Positions 23,667 through 34,011 of a stretch of DNA of 64,000 bases are shown here, in pieces. The stretch is taken from assembly GCA_004431415.1 (NCBI GenBank), contig QPMI01000078.1, positions 124,001-188,000 on the forward strand. The letters are read 5' to 3'. Position 1 is the stretch's first letter, and the number at the start of each line of letters is the position of its first letter. Source of the stretch: Cyanophora paradoxa. Taxonomy: Eukaryota > Glaucocystophyceae > Cyanophorales > Cyanophoraceae. Both the position numbers and the translations under genes were made by a program. The notes below the pieces were generated by a model, which had not been told where the DNA came from, did no database searches, and was given only the letters and a program-made list of their open reading frames with translations.

Positions 23667-24377
23667 ACGTTGAAAGGGGGTGCTTTCTGGGGGGGGCTTG
23701 GGGGGCACGGCGGGGACAACAACACAAGGAGGACACAAACAGTGGAGCGGGAGCCGGTAGCCCACTAAACAGGGACTGGCCAGCAACTTTTCTATTTCAC
23801 ACCTTGTCTTTCTCTAGCTGCGGCATGCTACGAGGATGGAGTAGGGCATTGCCAGCAGAGGTTAGGACCTTTCTAACTAGACTTTCGTAGGACTTAGAAA
23901 TGCAGCAAAGTAGACGTCACAGGAAAAGTAGAAATGCAGTTGTAATTAGAATAACTAGATGTACAGGCACAGCACGCAAGAGTCCTCATATTCTCTTCCT
24001 GGATACAGTTTTCAGTGAGGGTATGGTCGACGTTACGACTTCATTGTTGTATGGATGTGCTAATGCAAATCACTCCCATTGCAAAATTGGTCGGGCCCAT
24101 TATTTTTTCGGCGCTTTTTGAAGGTGGTTGATAATTATCTATGAATCATTTAAATGTAATTCGCAGTAATAAGGCTCTGTCTAAATTGGTTATTTTAATT
24201 ATCTTTCAATCAACACATCAAATACTTTTAAATCCCACATCGTGGCACACTACGACGTCTGTCTCATACAAATTTGCAGGCCGACATCGTGGCGCTCCGT
24301 TAATTTGGACACTATTTCCTAGCGAATGGGGTGCGGTCTCTTGAAATTAATAATTTTCAAATTTCGACTTGGAAGGC
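23667..24377. other. LINE 3' UTR and AT-richer flank
   Basis: The first 100-300 bases are probably 3' UTR of the LINE (G-rich run near 23690, then the patch shared with the nested copy). The rest to 24377 is AT-richer sequence with no gene seen, ending at the AAGGC target site of the LTR element. Confidence 0.5.
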
Positions 24378-24677
24378 TGTCGCGTGCGGGATTAGTGGGG
24401 AAGCACGCGGGGAGGCTCCCGGTCGAGCGTGGCTCGACGGGGCTCAGTGGATCACGAGGGATCGCTGTCGCTTCTGTAGTATTGCAAGTAACACTGTATC
24501 CCTAATGAATGATGCGTACCCGGACAGGCCCGGCGTACCCGTATTAGCTATAATAAGAGGTGGCCGAGGCGTACTGACGCCGACGTCGGCCCTAGCAGCA
24601 CGTAGGCTGCACTAGCAACTAGCAGCACGAAGGCTGCACTATCTAGCCTCGCATGCACGATAATCATGCATGCGACA
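24378..24677 (-). repeat. 3' LTR
   Basis: 300 bp, TGTCGC...GCGACA, no difference seen from 29524-29823. It contains an imperfect internal tandem repeat of about 30 bases (CTAGCAGCACG then AGGCTGCACTA, twice, near 24592-24645). Confidence 0.93.
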
Positions 24678-24693
24678 ACTCCTCCACTCGGAA
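24678..24693 (-). promoter_or_regulatory. Polypurine tract next to the 3' LTR
   Basis: On the minus strand TTCCGAGTGGAGGAGT abuts the LTR start TGTCGC. A purine-rich tract here is the expected primer for plus-strand DNA synthesis. Confidence 0.7.
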
Positions 24694-25679
24694 GGCCACG
24701 TCCTCGTGGGCTAAGTACCACGGAAATCACTACAAGCAAGCATATTTACAAGATTTCGCGGCAGGACACTGCCGGGAATAAAAGACTTGAAGCCATATTT
24801 ACAGAATCCGCGAATTTCGCGCACGCCGGCGGCTCGACTGCCGGGAATTGAAAATAGACAAGTGGCCGGCTACTGCCGGGAATTGAAGAAGACCGCTAGC
24901 CGGCTGAGGCTATTCACATCGCTAAATCATCGAATCTCTAAATCAAAGCCAAGGTCTAATTATATAAATCATTTTACCAAATTCTAAATGTAAAACTGGG
25001 TCATGATCAAGGGGGCGGCAATGGGCCGCAAATAATCGTCCGTCTCCGGCCCAGCGGGCCAAGGTCAAGCTTCGAGCCGGCGGCTCAAGGGGATGATGAA
25101 TTGGTTTGTTCATTGGATGTCTTTCCACAGCGGGCTCTCGCCCAGATGCCATGCAAGCCCCGCGAGAGCACGCCGCAGATGCGAACGCGAAAGAGCAGCG
25201 CGGGGCGACGTGGCGCGCAGGCAGCGCACGGCCCCCTCCGGTGTGCCCCCCAACCGCGACGCGGTCGAGTGACCCAAGTGCGAGCCGCGCAGAGCTCCAC
25301 CCAGGCGAGCACCCCTTAGGCTCTCGCAGTGGTGAAGTACAGGTAATCGGATCGGCGGGGATTCAACCGTGCCGACGAGGATAGAGCCGGCTCTGGGACC
25401 GGGTACCGCTCACAAGAGTGCATTCCGGTTTTGCCGCACGCGGCGCCGAGCACCCCTGCCCGAGCCCGTGACTTCCATCTAGGAGAGAAGAGCCAGCATC
25501 GAGCGTCCCCGATGTGGATTCTCATGCATGAGAGACGTTGAGCTCTCGTCGTCGTGCACGGACCTTGAGCCGGCCGACCGCCCATTCACTGGGACTTCGA
25601 TTCAGGATAGGGCCCAGGGGTCGTTTAGCCCCGTCGCGCCGTTCTCGTCAGGAACGCGCCAAGATCGGGGTCGTCGAGC
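24694..25679. other. Non-coding interior of the LTR element (3' side)
   Basis: No reading frame resembling pol or a host gene. Contains CTGCCGGGAATTGAA-like repeats near 24840-24890. Reason for retention unknown. Confidence 0.6.
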
Positions 25680-25910
25680 CCCGCGCGCCGCTCACTATGG
25701 GCGGAGGGCAAGTCTGCCCGTCGCGTCGCTCGACGTCGAGTCGAAGCGCGCCGCCTGGATGCCAACTGAACGGGCGTCCCCAGGACTTCATTCGCTCACG
25801 ATGGGCGGGGCAATAATGCCCGTCACACGCTCGGCTCGTGGCCGCAGCGCGCCGCCTGGATGCCAACTCGGCGGGCGTTACCAGGACTTGAATTCAATTG
25901 CAATGAATTC
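25680..25910. repeat. Short tandem repeats in the LTR-element interior
   Basis: GCGCCGCCTGGATGCCAACT occurs twice, near 25749 and 25849. Two ATGGGCGG...TGCCCGTC stem-like blocks alternate with it near 25698 and 25801. Non-coding. Confidence 0.6.
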
Positions 25911-26836
25911 ATAATTGTCAGGCCCGCAATAGAGCCGTCGCTGTGCCAGGCTCGGGGCCAGTGCCAGCGGCCTGACCGTCTCGCGGAGCGCGCCGCGGGC
26001 CAGGACTTTGCTTCGGGCTCGAGCTTTCGAGGGCACCATGGCCTCAGGCTCGCCCTTCTTTGGAGCTCGGAGGCTCACAAATTTTGCAGGGGCTCGAGAG
26101 GCCGCCTGTCAAGCTCACGACGCGCGGCCAAGCGCTGGGCCAGGCGTCTCGCGATCGCCTCGGGCGTCGCGATCGAGCTTTCTTTGAGAGTGCATCCCGA
26201 GCTCGGGGCCCGCGGATCACGTCTCGTATCGCGAGGGCATCTGGGCCGCTCGCCTGGAGCGCTTCCGAGTTCAGCTCCAGCGCGCGATGGGGCCAAGGGC
26301 CGCATCTTTCAGCGCACTCGTCGTCATGATCAGCTCCCTAGCGCAGGCTGAGAGCCTCGCTGGGGCTCGACGGAGCAGCGTGCAGCGGGCACGGGCCTTG
26401 GGCCGCGGCCTCTTGCTTTCAGCACGTGCGGAGGCAGCTTCCCGCCGCAGACTCTCGGGCCTTGCGGAATCCGGAGCTCCTTGCGATTTCAATTCAATGA
26501 TTTGCATGAGACGGGGCCATGAGGCTCCTCGCCCATCGTCAGCTCTCTTGTGCGGGCCGCGAATCGCGAGCCTCGCTGGAGCTTTTATTGCAGCGTGAGG
26601 CGGGCCGCGGGCCCAGCCCCCTCCGCTCACGTTCGAGCTTGGCAGCTCAGCTCGCCGAAGCTGGCAATCGGCAGCGCTAGCCTGGCATGGGGGCCCGGCG
26701 GCCGTCCGACGGTCGGCCTCGCATTCACGCTTGGCTGCAGCTCGCCCGACTGGGTGTGCAAGAATTCGAACGCACGCCCGCTACGTATACGGCTCGGAGG
26801 CCGATCACGGCGTTCATCAGGGGGTCCGCTAGAGGG
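25911..26836. other. Non-coding interior of the LTR element (middle)
   Basis: GC-rich with repeated GGGGCTCG-like words. Only Arg/Ala-rich random frames, no domain recognised. Confidence 0.6.
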
Positions 26837-27282
26837 ACTCCTCCTCTCGGAAGGCTGACACCCGCGGCAGCAACCGAGCCGCCCGGTGGGGTGTGTAGCG
26901 GCGTGCTTCAGGGCGTCGGGCCGCCTCTTCGGCGAGCTCTAGGGCTCACTTCGCGAGAGAGGGTGGACTCCTCCTCTCGGAAGACTTGTACCCTCCCGGA
27001 CTCCGGGAGGGGTACGCGACGCTCGGTTACGCGCAGAGGGCGAACCGGATGCCAATATTTGCAAATATTTACAAATTTACAAGGGGCTCATGATCATCGC
27101 GTGCTCGCGCACTGCGCGGCTGCTAGATGCGCACCGGGGCCCACTCACACTCTTAATCGCGAGAGAGAGGAGGGACTCCTCCTCTCGGAAAGCGCTTTAC
27201 CCGTTGCTAGGGTACGGCCAGCCCAGGTCAGGCCTCGGGAGGCGCGAGCTCATGGCTCGTCAGCTCACTCCTCTTCTCGGAA
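26837..27282 (-). repeat. Four dispersed internal copies of the polypurine-tract motif
   Basis: The plus-strand motif ACTCCTCCTCTCGGAA occurs at 26837-26852, 26967-26982 and 27175-27190, with one variant (CTCTTC) at 27267-27282. The PPT beside the LTR is a fifth, slightly diverged copy. Most are followed on the plus strand by short self-complementary DNA, e.g. GTACCCTCCCGG with CCGGGAGGGGTAC at about 26988-27014. Spacing is irregular. Confidence 0.8.
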
Positions 27283-27490
27283 AACGTCGTCCCCGACGTC
27301 AAGAGTTTATGTACAAATGTACAAATGTACAGCCCGCTCATGGCAGGTATACTGGCTGCTATATTACAGCGACACGCCGGCACTTTCGCAGAAGGCCGGG
27401 GGCTGGCGAAAAATTTCGCGGTGCTTTGCAAAATTTTTTGCAGGGCTTTGCTCTGGCGGCTGCCCAAGCCTGCCAGGCCCAACGAGAATT

Positions 27491-29038
27491 TTACTCGGCC
27501 TCGGGGGCAGGTGCCGGCAGGGCCAGAGGGGCCTTGCCCTTGGCACGAGTCGGCGGGTCGGGGCAGGCACTGTGGTGGTGCCCGGCTTCGCCGCAGCGAC
27601 CGCAGACCTCGTTTGCCGCTTCATCCTCATACTCATCGTTGTATGAGTCGTCGTACGATTCGGCGTACGCTTCAGCTGGGGCACCCGCCTGGTCATTCCG
27701 CACCCAGGGGTGGCGGGGGGCGTGGGGGGGGCGCTTCGGGCAAAGGAAAGCCCAGTGAAGGCGCTTCGAGTCTGGGACACTGGGGTCACCAGCGCAGTTC
27801 CAGCACTCAGCCGGAGGGTACTGAGGGTACCCGAGCTCAGCCATGCGCTGCATCACAGCAGCCAGGGCATCTGGCGAGCTAGACTGCACGGCCCAAGAGG
27901 ACCCATGTGCAGAAACGAGGGACCGGGCCTCGCGCTCAGCTGCAGGAGGGGGGTCACGCCCAACCTCAGCAGGAGCCGGGGCTGCAGCTGCAGGCATCAC
28001 AGCCTTAATTGGCGTGGCATCCGTGTCGCCGGCATACGGCGGAGCCTTGAAGCCGGCCGGCCCCTTGGAGCGCTTTGCCGAGGGCTCAGTCTCCTGGGAC
28101 GGCTCCTGCAGCAGGCGCACGGTCCGGCGACCGTGGCGGTCGCACTGCTCCTCGAAAATCCTTTCGGCGCGCAGGGGCGTGAGATCGGCCCCGAAGCGCG
28201 CGAACTCGCCGCGGAGCTCCTGCAGAATGTACGTCATCGTATTCTCATTCTGGCGCGCGCCGATCGCAGCGCGAACTTCGTAGTTGTCATACTGCGGGTC
28301 GAGCCCGGTCTGACGGCGCGAGAGAGCGTTCCCAATCACGGTGATCAAGTGCTCAGCGTATGATTTGCCCGCGGGGCGCGTGTGGCGCACGTGCGGGGCG
28401 ATCCAGTTCACCCACGTCAGCGGGTCTTCGCCCGTGTACGCAGCGTTGATCGCGGCTTCAGCGATGTGGGGCAGGCCCTTCGTCACGCGCGCAATGATGT
28501 ACTTCGCAACGCCCGGAGCGCGCTGGAAGTTATTGCGGCCCTCAGCGATCTCAGCCTCGAGACGCGTGATTGCATTCTCGAGCTGCAGGATCTCGGCCTC
28601 GGTCTCAGGGAGCCGGGCCTCGATAGGCAAGGCAATCAGCACGGCCAGCCGCGCGCGCTTGCTGGCAAGGTATTCTTTAGTCTCTTCCAGCTGGTCACGC
28701 ATGCGCTGCATCTGGGAGCGCAGCGAGCCCTTGCAGAGCTGCGAGACCATGAAGCCGCCAAGAGCTTCAACCTTGGTCCAGTTGTCTCCCTCGGGCTCAT
28801 ACGCATACTTATGCGCCTGAGTGGAGACGAAAGTGCTAATCTGCTGGCGCCACTCATCGACTTCTTCGATGGTAGGGTTCGCAGACAGCGGAGTGATGGA
28901 GGGCAAGCCCTTCGCATCAACTGCGGGCGCCGCAGCAGCCATCTGCTGAACGGAGACGCCACTCACAGGCGCGGTCGAGTTGAGTGCGATCATGCGATCA
29001 CGCTCACTCGCCGGCAGCTCAACTGGAAGCCGCGACAT
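27491..29038 (-). CDS. Gag protein with CCHC zinc knuckle
   Basis: 515 residues, single exon, ATG at 29038 about 485 bases inside the 5' LTR. The middle is helical with a coiled coil (around residues 130-190), consistent with a capsid-like domain. The C-terminal region has a CCHC knuckle, CGRCGEAGHHHSAC (C-x2-C-x4-H-x4-C), preceded by an acidic Tyr/Asp-rich stretch. A second Cys pair (CWNC) with downstream H and C lies about 75 residues upstream. Gag binds RNA and assembles particles; because no pol is encoded, enzymes would have to come from another element. Confidence 0.9.
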   Translation of the reverse strand: MSRLPVELPASERDRMIALNSTAPVSGVSVQQMAAAAPAVDAKGLPSITPLSANPTIEEVDEWRQQISTFVSTQAHKYAYEPEGDNWTKVEALGGFMVSQLCKGSLRSQMQRMRDQLEETKEYLASKRARLAVLIALPIEARLPETEAEILQLENAITRLEAEIAEGRNNFQRAPGVAKYIIARVTKGLPHIAEAAINAAYTGEDPLTWVNWIAPHVRHTRPAGKSYAEHLITVIGNALSRRQTGLDPQYDNYEVRAAIGARQNENTMTYILQELRGEFARFGADLTPLRAERIFEEQCDRHGRRTVRLLQEPSQETEPSAKRSKGPAGFKAPPYAGDTDATPIKAVMPAAAAPAPAEVGRDPPPAAEREARSLVSAHGSSWAVQSSSPDALAAVMQRMAELGYPQYPPAECWNCAGDPSVPDSKRLHWAFLCPKRPPHAPRHPWVRNDQAGAPAEAYAESYDDSYNDEYEDEAANEVCGRCGEAGHHHSACPDPPTRAKGKAPLALPAPAPEAE

Positions 29039-29523
29039 GGCAGGCTCTCACAGTGGCAAGTACAAGGCAGATCAAATTTGAGCTCGAAGCTCTTTGAGGC
29101 CGAGTCGCCGCGTAAAACGCGGGATTTCGACGGCACAGACGACGACGATCTGTTGCTAGCGCAACACACCGGAGCACAATCCAGGCTCGCAGGCCAGGGA
29201 TCGGCGATGGCACAAAGTTGCCCTCGAGGGGAACTTCGGCGGCTCGACGCGCACGAGGGCGGTCGGCTCTAGCGCGGCGCGCGGCCGGCTCTTCAGCACG
29301 CAGGGCAAGAGTTCCGATTAAAGAACTCAAGCCAGCCAGTCTCCGGGGTCACCGGAACGCAGGCCCTCACTTTTCGGCGACCGGGGTTGACCGGAGGCTT
29401 ACTGTGAGCAAACGTGTGGGAATGTCACTACGATGCTACGGTGCGCGTGCGCGGCGCGCGCGAAGGCGGGATCGCGAGCGACCCGACCTGACCCTTAAAG
29501 ATTCAGCTCCGAGCAGTGGCGCC

Positions 29524-29823
29524 TGTCGCGTGCGGGATTAGTGGGGAAGCACGCGGGGAGGCTCCCGGTCGAGCGTGGCTCGACGGGGCTCAGTGGATCA
29601 CGAGGGATCGCTGTCGCTTCTGTAGTATTGCAAGTAACACTGTATCCCTAATGAATGATGCGTACCCGGACAGGCCCGGCGTACCCGTATTAGCTATAAT
29701 AAGAGGTGGCCGAGGCGTACTGACGCCGACGTCGGCCCTAGCAGCACGTAGGCTGCACTAGCAACTAGCAGCACGAAGGCTGCACTATCTAGCCTCGCAT
29801 GCACGATAATCATGCATGCGACA
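29524..29823 (-). repeat. 5' LTR
   Basis: 300 bp, no difference seen from 24378-24677. It contains an AT-rich TTATTATAG-like stretch on the minus strand that could serve as a TATA element (inference). Confidence 0.93.
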
Positions 29824-29828
29824 AAGGC

Positions 29829-31167
29829 CAATGTGATTTGCGCTTTGAGTTTTTTTCCGGGAAAATGCTTTTCGACGCTTCTCGACGTGCTGTTAGTGCT
29901 TGTTAGAGATGTCACATTTGAAAAGTAGCGCCGCCATCGTGTTCCCGAGGGTCGAGAATGGGTACCTAGGTCCAAAAATTTTGTCTATAATCTCATTTTG
30001 AAGTTCGCCACAAGATACGCACAGACCTAAGGGCCTCTCCTTTCCCCAAGGCCGATTGCGTCGGGGCGCGGTTGGCGCGGGTGAAGCGTGCGCGGCTGGC
30101 GCGGCTAGCCGCTGAGCCACAGCAAACTGCCGCGCGCGCGAGAGGCGTAACCATTGTTGAGCCGAGCCGAGCTGCGGCGCCCGGGGGAGAAAGCGGCCGG
30201 GGGGGTACTTTAAGAGGTTTTTGCAGGGTAAGTTAACGCACTCTCCAATGTGATTGGCTAGCGCGCGCGGCGTCCTCCCACGCGACCGCGTTCGCGCCCG
30301 GCCTCGCTCTTGCAGTACGGAATGTCGAACATGATGCGCGCAACGACCTCGAACTGGTCTGGCCCGTATATCTGCTCCCTGTGCGTCGCTGGACCCATTT
30401 TTGTCCCGGGTGTTGGTGCCTGTTCCTGGATCACCCTTTGGTCGGACGGGACCGGGAGACATGGTTTCGGGGTCCCCTGGGGATGCGCTTTCAGAGTGTA
30501 TCGCGCGGCCCCGGTTTTGCGGAGGTCGGGGAAATGGGATTTGGGGTAGGGTTGGGCCCAAGGGACAGGGACAGGGGAAGTGTTTTACCCTTCCCCAAAA
30601 AGTGCACGTGCATGGGAGAGCTTGATTTATATATAATTAATTCGGAAGTGGGAGAGATCTAGAATTTTGATTCTAAAGAGAAAAGTGAGTTGGAAGGGAG
30701 ATCTAGAAGAGACCGAAATTAAACTGATTGAAGGCGAGCGTGAGGACGTACCAAAAATCGGCCGCCAACAGGTGATCGTGACCAGCTGCAGCGCGCATGC
30801 AGGTCGCTAGCGCTGCTTCCTATGTGCATGCGCAGCGCGCGGGCGTTAACGCGCAGCGGGCGCAGGATTCAAAATATTAATGGCAATGATATCGATCGCC
30901 TCTCAAGAAACCGGTGCATGCGCTCGCATTTTTGCAAGCCGCATAAAGAACCGAGCTTCGCAAACCGGCCCCACGCTAGCTATAGGCACTGCGGCAGCCG
31001 AACGCTCATATGCGAAAACCCACGCGCGATATGAATTCGTTTGACGTTGCCGGGCGCTGTCATTCGACAGAGATGCCTTCGCAAGCAACGCCGACGTCGA
31101 CTGGCTCTCCTCGGGGTCCGCGTGCGCCCCTACAACGTTTGGCATTTTATGTGCTGGCGCTCGTTTA
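29829..31167. other. Intergenic region upstream of the BTB gene
   Basis: No gene recognised. Mixed AT-rich and GC-rich blocks. The last 300 bases should hold the BTB gene promoter or 5' UTR. Confidence 0.4.
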
Positions 31168-32647
31168 ATGACAGGTTCCGCGCAACCAGTTTTGCAGCTC
31201 TTCAAAAGCCGCCGGCATTCCGACATCGAGCTCGTCGTGCACGGGCGCTCGTACCTCGTCGACTCGGAGATCCTGCGCGGCGCGAAATACTTCGACACCC
31301 TCATTTCGATCGTTGTCTCCGAGCGCTCGGCCGCCGGCGCAGCAAACCTTGCTCTAGGCTCGCCCGTTGCCTTCAATCTCGTCCCGCTGCACGAGGAGGG
31401 GGAGGAGGAGCTGTTCGAGGCGTTCTTAAGGCTGCTGTATTTCGGGCGGTTTAGCGAGGAGTTCTCGAGCGCTAGCGCAGGCCCGAGCGCGGCGCGGACG
31501 CTCGGGCTACTTTGGCTCTTCAATGCATATATACCTGTGAGGCTTTTTTAATCTGTGACGTATTCTTTTATCAGCTTGCTCTTGAATTCTCTCAGATGGG
31601 AGGAGGGCATCGATGCTGCCATCTCGACCTTGGGCGGCCTTCGTCTGTCGGTGGAAGACGCGCAGCGCATCACGGCCGAGGTCCCTTTGAGCCCGTCGTC
31701 CAAGGCAGCCGCCCAGCTCGCAGATATCATCGAGAAGACGGCGCTCGAGCTCGCGACGCCCGTCGTCTGCGAAGACGCGTTGAAACAATTCGTGCAGGGC
31801 GGATTCGGAAGATGGAAACTTCTCCCGCACGTCACATCTATGCTCCAAAGCCGTTTGAAGCAACTTCTGCCGGGCGAGACACCCGAAGACGCCCAGAAAG
31901 ATGTCTGGAATGCGCTGCCGACATCCATCAGTGACTGGAACTGCGCTAAAGGCGGTGTATCTCTGATATCAGCCTTCGGGACAGCCGATCATGCGCACAC
32001 GTTCTAGATCTTCGAATCCTGGCTAGATCTTCAAGGCACGAAAGAGGGCGACACGGTATTCCCCGAATTTCCATTCGAGCACACGAAGGACGTGGCCGAG
32101 GCTCTATCCTGCCTTCTCGAAATGGTGCGTTATAATCACCACTCGAATCTTCGAATTCTTTATTTGCACTTGATGAGAATTTGGCTGAGAGTTCTTAAGC
32201 TTCGTAATCGCATCAAATTTCTGATTCGAATTCATACTCAGGGCCTTTCCCAGAACAACGACCGCTGCCTTGAAATTGCCAGTAAATTCATTGCCCGAGG
32301 CACTCTTGGAGACGACGATAGCAGACACGACGACGACCCGGATCGCTTTTACGTGCGTGCGGTGCACTGCTGCAGCATTAATGATCATGAATTCATCACT
32401 CTTTTCATCCGAGCATGCGCAGCGCACGAACGATCTGGCCGATCTGGCCGACGAAACACTCGCCGCCCACGTAAAGGCCATTTGGGAATCGAAAACATCA
32501 CCCGCAGGAGGTGCGGAGGCGTCGGTGCCGGAGGCGACGCGCCGAGCTGTCAATCTCATTGCAAAATATTTTCACGCGCACTTGTCCTCGTTCAGCAAGC
32601 TCTATGCTGCCGTGGCCCCGCGGCCGCGGAAATCGAAACCCAATTGA
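31168..32647 (+). CDS. BTB/POZ-domain protein
   Basis: Exon 1 (31168-31542) encodes a BTB fold: SDIELVVHGRSYLVDSEIL, GAKYFDTLI, FEAFLRLLYFGRF and TLGLLWLFNAYIP. Later exons, from splice sites that agree in phase: about 31597-31956 (WEEGIDAAISTLGGL... helical), 32008-32124 (IFESWLDLQG...), 32254-32352 (NNDRCLEIASKFIARG) and 32423-32647 (ending RPRKSKPN). The 51-bp intron 31957-32007 contains an in-frame stop, so splicing is required. The exon 1/2 junction at 31543 does not close in frame with the obvious acceptor at 31595 (one base off): I have missed a site or the gene carries a lesion. BTB proteins often act as Cullin-3 adaptors or dimerisation modules. The C-terminal region may be BACK-like (weak). 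Confidence 0.72.
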
Positions 32648-32984
32648 AAAACCGTTGAACCCAATGTGCTGCTGCTGCGATGTATATACACATATCTATG
32701 CTGCTCAATTGCAATAGCTTCCGTTGCGGGCCTGCTGCGCGGGGCCGGCTGAGGCGCCGGCGCCTGAGCTTGCGATCGGGCCGGGGGGCTTCGGAGGCTG
32801 CGCGCGGGGCTTTCGAAGGCCGCGCCGAATAGCTAGAAAGATAAATCTAGAGCGCCAATGGATCCAGAGATATACAGCCAGCGGCTGATCATGAGTTACA
32901 AAACCGCGCGAAAAACCCGAAATACGTACATATACACTGAAAATGCATATGGCAATTTCAGTTGCAGTCCCAGGCTAGGGGCCG

Positions 32985-33862
32985 GCCGGCCTCTCAGGCG
33001 GGCCAGGGGCGGATCCGGAGGACGTGATTCATGGCCCCCGATGCCGCCATCTGCGGCGCACGGCCCCCGGCCCCGCGTCAGCGGAGGCCGGCCCCGAAGA
33101 CGGCGGGGGGACGGGCGGGGCGGGCGGGGCGGGCGGGCCTGGGCGAACTGGGCCCGGGGCCCCCTCAGGGTCCGCCTCCATCCCGAAGCTCGCCACGTCC
33201 TGAGCGACGGGGCGGGGCGGGGTCGGCCGGGGCGAGGGGCGGGGGGCCGGCGGGGCGGGCGGGGCGGCCGCGGGGCACCCGCTTGTGGACGGCGCACCCA
33301 CGCCGCGCGCAGCGAAGCGCAGCGCAGCTCAGCTCGGCTCAAGCAGCCGAGGCTCGGAGCGGGGCGCTGCCGCGCGCGCTGCGCCGCCTCCAGCACCAGC
33401 GCCCCGCCCTCCCGTACCCCTTCGCCCGCACCCCGCCTGCAGGGGTGTCAGGCGCGGGGATACCGGAGGGGTACGGCTGGGTCGGGTGGGGGGCCGGGGG
33501 GTACCTTGAGCGCGCCGAGCTTGGCGGCGGCGGCGGGGCTCTCGGCGTCGAAGGTGCGCGGGTCCCGCCCCTGGGCGTACCGCGGGTCCCGCGTGAAGAA
33601 CAGCGTTCGCTTCTGCGGGGGAGGATCGGGGGGGGGGGGGTACGGCCGCAAGGGGGCCGGGGGTACGGCGGGGCGTACCGTGTCGGGCTCGCGCTGGAGC
33701 AGAGCACCGTACAAGACCTCGAGCTCCGTGACCGAGCGATCCCGGTACCCCGCGAGCCAGGGGTACGACGCCATCGCGCGCTCGAGGGTCGTGGCAGCAG
33801 CTCGTCGCGGGGGGCCCCGTCCTGCTGCGCCCATGGCCACCTACCGCCCGTTCGCCAAACGT
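32985..33862 (-). pseudogene. Chimeric fragment of the nephrocystin-3-like gene
   Basis: On the minus strand, 33862 to about 33330 matches exons at 46.9-47.56 kb, retaining introns: ERAMASYPWLAGYRDRSVTE, LFFTRDPRYAQGRDPRTFDA. From about 33330 down to 32985 it matches the last exons of the same gene at about 54.3-54.7 kb. The intervening 6.7 kb is absent. With introns kept it is a DNA-level duplication with internal deletion, not a processed copy. No promoter, N-terminal myristoylation exon or NTPase, so it is probably non-functional; antisense transcription against the parent is possible but unproven. Confidence 0.8.
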
Positions 33863-33976
33863 ACGGGGCGGGGGGCGGGGGGGGGGGGGGAAGGAGGGGG
33901 TATGGCAGGGAGGCAGATTAGCAAGGACGGGGAGAGGCCCGGGGGTACTCGCCGAGGCCGGTTGAGGATCCAGGCG

Positions 33977-34011
<35 letters not shown>

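Larger units (their letters stand above)
10642..23950 (+). mobile_element. Non-LTR (LINE-type) retrotransposon, disrupted by nested insertion
   Basis: A gag-like ORF1 (10642-13886) is followed by an ORF2 starting at 13989, with endonuclease/exonuclease/phosphatase, reverse transcriptase, RNase H and CCHC parts. A related element is inserted in reverse at 14456-17363. The 3' UTR after 23666 shares patches (GTAGCCCA, GGCTGGC-like) with the 3' end of the nested copy, supporting a common family. Neither outer end nor an outer target-site duplication was located, so both limits are estimates. Domain content resembles RNase H-bearing LINE clades such as I or Tad, but the clade is not determinable by eye. 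Confidence 0.85.
24378..29823 (-). mobile_element. Complete gag-only LTR retrotransposon (TR-GAG-like)
   Basis: Two 300-bp direct repeats (24378-24677 and 29524-29823) that look identical by eye, each beginning TGTCGC and ending GCGACA. The element is flanked by the 5-bp target-site duplication AAGGC (24373-24377 and 29824-29828). The single long gene (gag) is on the minus strand, so the right LTR is the 5' LTR. About 2.8 kb of non-coding DNA lies between gag and the 3' LTR. No protease, integrase or polymerase motif was seen in any frame, so the element is non-autonomous. The identical LTRs indicate a recent insertion. Architecture matches the TR-GAG class known from plants. Confidence 0.93.

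Noticed and set aside
25326-25400. T-loop-like GGATTCAACC suggesting a tRNA in the LTR element
   Set aside because: No pairing stems or A box around it.
31543-31596. Calling the BTB gene a pseudogene because exon 1 and exon 2 do not join in frame
   Set aside because: All later junctions are in phase and the domain is intact. A missed splice site is as likely as a lesion.
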